Source: CAWHNT01 sp963830775
Lineage (GTDB): Bacteria > Pseudomonadota > Alphaproteobacteria > Geminicoccales > Geminicoccaceae
Reading direction: 5' to 3'
Assembly (NCBI GenBank): GCA_963830775.1
Contig: CAWHNT010000028.1
Location: forward strand, 1 to 46,494
DNA length: 46,494 nucleotides
Part shown: piece after piece, positions 41,759-46,494 of the stretch
How positions within the stretch are numbered: the first letter of the stretch is position 1
How the letters are laid out: each line of letters opens with the position of its first letter
Made by a program: the position numbers and the translations under genes
The notes under the pieces: generated by a model
What the model was told of the DNA's origin: nothing
Database searches by the model: none
The model's input: the letters and a program-made list of their open reading frames with translations, nothing else

Positions 41759-42282
41759 GGTAAGCTACAATACGCCGGGCTTGCAGAGACAGCTGCTGTC
41801 GTCCTTGCCGTGCTCTTCGTAGCATAGTCCTAATCTTCACCGGCGTCCTTCGCCGCGCCACTCGTGTTCGCGGATGCGTCTATGTCTTCGGATTCGAGCG
41901 TGGGCTACTCTCACGAGTGCTGATGTTACATCCTTTCGCCCGTGTAGGTGCCGCTTCGTACTCGATCTATACGGCGGACCCGCTCGTCATCGTGCTTCTC
42001 GTGCTGTCGCTGCGGCTCTTACAGGCGCTCCTCCATCAGCCTCTATTCAGCATGGGCGGACGCGCCGACATGCACGAACTCATCGACTTCGCCGGCCCTT
42101 GGGCCATGGACGGCCTGACACTTGGCTTCATGACGGTTGTTCTGGCCCTTGGGATGCTCTCACGACGGCTGGTTGAGGAGCGCAGCATCGAGGCGTCCGC
42201 CCGCCTCGCCCAAAGCATGCTGACCAGCTCGCAGCGGCTGGCCGCAAGCGCTGAACCAGGAACTCGAATGGCCCGCCGCTGA
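41759..42282 (+). CDS. Acyltransferase-3 family membrane protein (3' part)
   Basis: The reading resumes with KLQYAGLAETAAVVLAVLFV, then after breaks near 41825-41870 VFGFERGLLSRVLMLHPFAR, VGAASYSIYTADPLVIVLLV and WAMDGLTLGFMTVVLALGML, the last membrane helices of the family (the usual SYSxYLxH motif is SYSIYTAD here, a possible loss of the His). The C-terminal tail is EPGTRMARR. Joined to the 5' part it gives about 400 residues. Confidence 0.75.
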
Positions 42283-42477
42283 GCCTACATCGGCCCTTCC
42301 TGTGAATGCACCGCGAGGCCGGCTGATTGCGCGAAAACTTAAATTATGGCAAGCAGAACACTCAACTTGCTGGGAGTGCTGGCTTTTCCGGCGATGGAGC
42401 CGCTATCCGCAGCCCCCGCGGCGGTTTGCGGGCGGGATTGAGTGGAGCCGGAATGGAGAGATGGAGGCGGCAGGATT

Positions 42478-42720
42478 CTATCTCCTCCAGAAGCTGCACA
42501 GCAGGCTGTGCCATGCCCGCGGTGAATTTGTCGCGCTGTAGCCGGCCGTTGACGTTCTCCACCGCCCCTTTCTGCCAGGAGGCATAAGCGTCGCAGGACC
42601 AGGTCGCCATGGCGCAGGCGCTCGCCAGCAAGCTGTGCTGGGCGAAAGCAGGTCCAAGGTGATGGACGAGCGCAGGCGGGGGTCGAGCCGGCGGAAGACG
42701 GCCATCATCACTGCCACTGA
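42478..42720 (-). pseudogene. IS30-family transposase relic
   Basis: Pieces in two frames, MAVFRRLDPRLRSSITLD, LLASACAMATWSCDAYASWQ and KGAVENVNGRLQR, match the IS30 catalytic core (the FCDAYASWQKG.VEN.NG motif with the catalytic Glu). N- and C-terminal parts are gone. A decayed fragment. Confidence 0.7.
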
Positions 42721-42865
42721 CGAGCGTTCTAGGAAAAGGAATTCTAACGTTTGGTTTCCGCCATGCTCGAGAACAACCCGCTAAAAGGTAGGGCTTTTTG
42801 CTCAGGTAGTACGCCGTTTCTCTCGTAGCATGGTACAAGCTTCACGCATTCTTTAGATGGACACC

Positions 42866-43749
42866 TCAGCCCATCCGTTCGGAGGCGAAGCCGCCGGGGC
42901 TGGCAGGGAAGACCACCGTACGGTCGCCGTTCAGGAAGACGCGGTGATGGATGTGCGCGTGGATGGCGCGGGAGAGGACCTGGGCCTCCACGTCGCGGCC
43001 GATCGCGACATAGTCGGCGGCACTCTGCGCGTGGGTGATGCGGGCGACGTCCTGCTCAATGATCGGGCCTTCATCGAGATCGGCGGTCACGTAGTGCGCC
43101 GTCGCCCCGATGAGCTTCACACCGCGGCTATGGGCTTGCTTGTAGGGGCTGGCGCCCTTGAAGCTTGGCAGAAAGGAATGATGAATGTTGATGATGCGGC
43201 CCGGCATGGCTCGGCACATCGCATCCGACAGGACCTGCATGTAGCGGGCAAGCACGACGAGCTCCGTGCCGGACTGTTCGACGAGCTCCATGACCTGGCT
43301 TCGGCCTGCGCCTTGTTCTCCTTCGCGACAGGGATGTGGTGAAAAGGGATGTCGTGGTTCACCACAACCGGCTGGTAATCGAGATGGTTCGACACCACGC
43401 CGACGATATCGATCTCAGCGCTCCGATCTTCCAGCGATAAAGGATGTCGTTGAGGCAGTGGCCGAATTGCGACACGATGAGGACGACCTTCATCGGCCGT
43501 GCTGGGTCATGGAACCGATAGTTCATGGCGAAAGGCTCGGCCACCGGCGCAAAGTTCTTCTCGATAGTGCTGGAGTGAAGCTCCTTCTTCGGAGTTGGAG
43601 CCGACGCGCATGAAGAACCTGTTTTTATCGACGTCGACGAACTGCGCGCTGTCGATGATGTTGCAGCCTCTGGCGGCGAGATAACTGGAAACCGCGGCGA
43701 CGATGCCGCGTGTCGAGGGGCAGTCGACTGTCAGGACGAACTGGCTCAT
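42866..43749 (-). CDS. purU: Formyltetrahydrofolate deformylase
   Basis: From ATG 43749 an ACT domain (FVLTVDCPSTRGIVAAVSSY, then CNIIDSAQFVDVDKNRFFMR) is followed, after breaks near 43590, 43425 and 43300, by the formyltransferase domain (KVVLIVSQFGHCLNDILYRW; DIPFHHIPVAKENKAQ; IINIHHSFLPSFKGASPYKQ with the catalytic N-x-H; DLDEGPIIEQDVARITHAQS). About 290 residues. PurU hydrolyses 10-formyl-THF to THF and formate; near demethylation or betaine genes it serves one-carbon disposal. Confidence 0.93.
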
Positions 43750-43761
43750 CGACCGTTCCGC

Positions 43762-44365
43762 CTAGGCAGGCTTGCCGATCCAGAGGCACCATAAGGCAAG
43801 TAGGGGCGCCTCGTCCGAGGCCATAGCATGCCTGATGTTCGGCTGGTTGTAGAGCGTCCCGCCTATGCCCGGCTCGAACCAGCCGCTGTCGCCGTGCTGG
43901 AAGCGTCCCGGCGAGAGGACGAGATAGACCTCCTCGGGACTGTGATTGTGGTCGGGGTAGCGCACGTGCGGGGCGAGCAGGGAGGACCCCGATCGCGAAT
44001 CGTCCGGTCTTCCAGGCCTCCTGGGTCCAACGATCGTGGTGTTCGCGTGTCCCCCGGCCAGTTGTCGCTGGCGAAAGGACCGCCCGCAGCGCGCGGCGCC
44101 CAGGCCAGCGACGGTCCAGCGCCGCGAAGGTTTCGGCAACGCGGGCCACAGATGGCGAGCCTGCTCGGGCCGTGGCAACCGCTTTGCTCAGGTATCGGCA
44201 GACCGGCAGGCGTTGGGGTGCGGCCGACCCGTCCGGCCGGGGCGTCTGCAGGCGCCGTAGATCCTGCCGATCGCGGCGGTGGCCTCGGGGCCGACGGCCT
44301 CTCGCAGGCAGCGCCTCGGCGAGGCTCGTCAGGAACTCTTGCAGCAGGGCGTCTCAACCAGACAT
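43762..44365 (-). CDS. Cupin of the DMSP-lyase-like family
   Basis: The C-terminal cupin domain is clear: HVRYPDHNHSPEEVYLVLSP, then GDSGWFEPGIGGTLYNQPNI and RHAMASDEAPLLALWCLWIG. The H-x-H-x5-E-x3-Y set and the late His are the metal-binding pattern of the dimethylsulfoniopropionate lyase group (DddQ/DddW-like). The N-terminal half (KAVATARAGSPSVARVAETF) needs breaks near 44100, 44050 and 43985. Whether it cleaves DMSP is inference; the PurU and betaine-permease neighbours favour an onium-compound pathway. Confidence 0.6.
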
Positions 44366-44405
44366 CGCAGGTACCCTCTCACGGTGGGTCGTGACGGCGG
44401 GGCGC

Positions 44406-45177
44406 TCAGCCCGACGCCATCGCCGCCGCCTTGGCGGCCGCGGCCTCGAGACCGGCCGCGACCAATCCGTGAAGCCGTGGTCCATCATGGCTGAGCGCCG
44501 CGGCCGTGGTGCGCGATAGTCGATCATGGCGTGCAGACTCGCTGGGTCGCCGCTCGCCGGCCGGAGTCGCTCGCCCGGCCACCACACCCTTCGCGGCACG
44601 CTCGGCGAACTCGCGCGGCAGGCCTTGCGCGACCGCGTGGGTGATCATGGCCTGGGCGAGCAGCGCCGGGAAGGGGAAACCGAGCCGTGATCCGAACGCG
44701 AAGTCGATATGGGCTTCCAGCGGCACCTCGGCGGCTCACAGGCGTCGAAGAGCGCTTGGACAGCTGCTTGTTCTCCGCCGGACGGGCGGGCCGCGAACCA
44801 CGGGGTGAAGGACCGCGGATAGCCGCCGCCGCGTTGGGAGAGCGCGGACAACCTGGTCGGCCCCCGACCGCTCGGCAATGACACGAGCCGAAACGCCGGC
44901 CATGACCGATACGACGAGCTTGCCGCGCGCGTCGACCCGCACGCCCTGGAACTGGTCGGGACGACCGACAGCACCACGAGATCGGAGCGTTCCACCAGCT
45001 CCCCATTGTCCTGGTCCGGTATACGCCGGAAAAGCCTCCGCCACCTCGCGCGTCCGACCGGCCCTACAGGGTCAGGCGGGCGGGATCGACGGAGCGAGCG
45101 GCGACGGCAGCCTGGGCGATCGCATTGCCGAGCCAGCCATTGCCGCCGATGATGCCGATCCGCGCCTCGATGGTCAT
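44406..45177 (-). CDS. Pyrroline-5-carboxylate reductase-like protein
   Basis: ATG 45177 lies in an ATGA overlap with the stop of the permease upstream. The N-terminus is RIGIIGGNGWLGNAIAQAAV (Rossmann dinucleotide motif), then LVERSDLVVLSVVPDQF, LVVSVMAGVSARVIAE and the family's PNAAAAIR and FTPWF motifs in alternating frames, ending MITHAVAQGLPREFAERAAK and a Thr-rich stretch. At least five breaks between 45065 and 44580. Family role: NADPH-dependent reduction of P5C-like imines; the real substrate may differ. Confidence 0.75.
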
Positions 45178-46026
45178 AGTGCCCTCCTCGTCGGGCGGTC
45201 GAGGGCTGCGCGCGACAGCCGGTCGAGCAGGAGTGCCACCGCCACGATGGAGAGACCTGCCCGCAGGCCCACGCCGAGCTCCATGCGGGCCAGGCCGCGC
45301 GTGACCTCGGCCCCCAGGCCGCCTGCACCGACCAGGCTGGCCGGCACCACCATCGCCAGCGACAGCAGGATGCACTGGTTGAGGCCGACAAGGAGCGTTG
45401 GCTTGGCAGTGGGCAGCTCGATCTTCCACAGGACTGTGGGAACGGGTGGCACCGAGCGCGTCGCCCAGCTCGAGGAGCGGCTTCGGCACCTGGTTCAGGG
45501 CCAGTGTCGTGAGCCGCAGCATTCGCGGCACGCCATAGACGACGGTGGCGATCAGGGCCGGCACAGGCCCCAGACTGAAGAAGATCACGGCCGGGATCAG
45601 ATAGACCCAGGGCGGCACGGTCTGCATGACGTCGAGCACCGGCCGGAGTGCTTGCTCGACGCGCTTGTTGCGCGAGGCCAGGATGCCGAGCGGGAAAGCG
45701 ATCGCGACCGAGATCGCGACGGCCACGAGCACCAGGGCGATCGTCTGCATGGACGCTGTCCAGAGGCCCATCACCCAGCAGAAGCCCAAGGTACCGGCCG
45801 CGAGCAGGCCGACCCGCCAGTTCGCGAGCGCCCAGGCGGCCAACGCCACGAGTGCCACGAACGCACCGGCAGGCAGGACCGTCAGCACCGCCAGCACGGC
45901 GGTGAGAACCGCCTCGACGGTGATGCTGATCGCGGCGAAGAGCGGATGAAGATTGGTGTTCAGCCAGTCGATGCCGGGTGCGATGAGCGCTCCTGGCGAG
46001 AAGGTGAAGGCTGCGTCGGCCATCAT
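45174..46026 (-). CDS. Glycine betaine/proline-type ABC permease (ProW-like), first subunit
   Basis: ATG 46026 overlaps the stop of the upstream permease (ATGA). Helices include VLTAVLAVLTVLPAGAFVAL and MQTIALVLVAVAISVAIAFP; the ProW signature is RPVLDVMQTVPPWVYLIPAV, then FFSLGPVPALIATVVYGVPR and LELGDALGATR (EAA loop). After a break near 45450 the end is in another frame (KPTLLVGLNQCILLSLAMVV; PASLVGAGGLGAEVTRGLAR). Inner-membrane part of a quaternary-amine importer. Confidence 0.87.
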
Positions 46027-46494
46027 CCGGCCTCCCGCTTGTCCTTGACCGTCCCTTCGGTGATGCGGTCGAGGATCATGGTCAGGATCACGATGGCGAT
46101 CGCCGCGTCGATGGACTTGCCGATGTCCAGGGTGCGGATCGCGTCGTAGATGGTGGCGCCCAGACCGCCGGAGCCGACGATGCCGGCGATCACCACCATG
46201 CCGAAGGCCATCATCAGGCACTGGTTCACGCCCGCCATGATGCTGGGCATGGCAAACGGCAGCCTGATCTTGACGAACATCTGGGTGCTCGAGTCGCCGC
46301 AGGCCTGGCCGAGCTCAAGGAAGTTGTGCGGCGTCAGGCGTATTCCCGTGCGCCGTCAGGCGCAGGGCGGGCGGGATTGCAACGATCACGGTGGCAGCAA
46401 GCGCTGTTCGCCGGGCCGAACCCTACCAGGGCCACGGCCGGGAGGAGATAGATGTAGGGGGGCAGGGTCTGGATCATATCGAGCACCGGCACCA
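46023..46494 (-). CDS. Glycine betaine/proline-type ABC permease, second subunit (partial)
   Basis: The C-terminal reading is MFVKIRLPFAMPSIMAGVNQ, then CLMMAFGMVVIAGIVGSGGL and DRITEGTVKDKREAG. The MAGVNQ..MMAFGMVVIAG.VG.GGLG block is the ProW C-terminal signature. Further upstream the frame breaks (near 46300-46420) and the gene runs past the window edge (MIQTLPPYIYLLP at about 46450). Tandem permeases of this kind occur in choline/betaine importers. Confidence 0.85.

Noticed and set aside
44878..46149. Plus-strand ORF of 423 codons opposite the permeases
   Set aside because: Composition is His/Arg/Asp-rich as expected for the antisense of membrane helices; the ProW signatures are on the minus strand.

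Overview
The window is very GC-rich, with a strong G/C bias at third codon positions, TTG/GTG starts, ATGA-coupled genes and gene families (dipeptide-type ABC operon with DadA-like oxidases, betaine-type ABC permeases, a DMSP-lyase-like cupin) that point to an alphaproteobacterium of the Rhodospirillales/Geminicoccales type. The taxonomic guess is inference. Almost every conserved gene is broken by one or more +1/-1 shifts without accumulated stops or missense changes, so most frame breaks are probably sequence errors. Genes are therefore given their full reconstructed extents and the breaks are named.

Layout. 1-2.6 kb: a minus-strand operon of small unknown proteins in which a two-gene module (A then B) occurs twice in tandem, with a divergent small ORF over a repeated operator-like site. 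2.9-6.9 kb: orphan genes (hypotheticals, a DUF4262 protein, a small winged-helix protein). 7.0-16.6 kb: a nest of mobile elements (IstB and Tn3 remnants, two IS3-family elements, an IS1595, an IS4 and an IS5). Three of the insertions cut up an OLD-family nuclease gene. Among them lie a solitary type I-E-like CRISPR repeat and a DUF433/DUF5615 toxin-antitoxin pair whose toxin start sits in a perfect 50-bp palindrome.

16.8-26.4 kb: an ordinary chromosomal uptake/catabolic operon on the plus strand: MarR regulator, SDR, FAD oxidase, complete peptide/opine-class ABC transporter (SBP, two permeases, two ATPases) and a second FAD oxidase. 26.4-33.5 kb: an accessory island with a serine recombinase, a second copy of the small winged-helix protein, and 3 bp downstream of it a very large NTPase with an N-terminal DUF4297/Cap4-like nuclease region and a repetitive C-terminus, resembling a STAND anti-phage protein. 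It is interrupted by an IS630 element. This is the best candidate for an undescribed defence system here.

33.8-42.3 kb: a secreted barrel/Ig-like protein, an IS1595 remnant, a large hybrid histidine kinase, an IS630 fragment, and a membrane acyltransferase split by an ISAs1 element. 42.4-46.5 kb: an IS30 remnant followed by a minus-strand metabolic cluster (ProW-type permeases, P5C-reductase-like protein, DMSP-lyase-like cupin, PurU), consistent with uptake and breakdown of a betaine-like or methylated compound.
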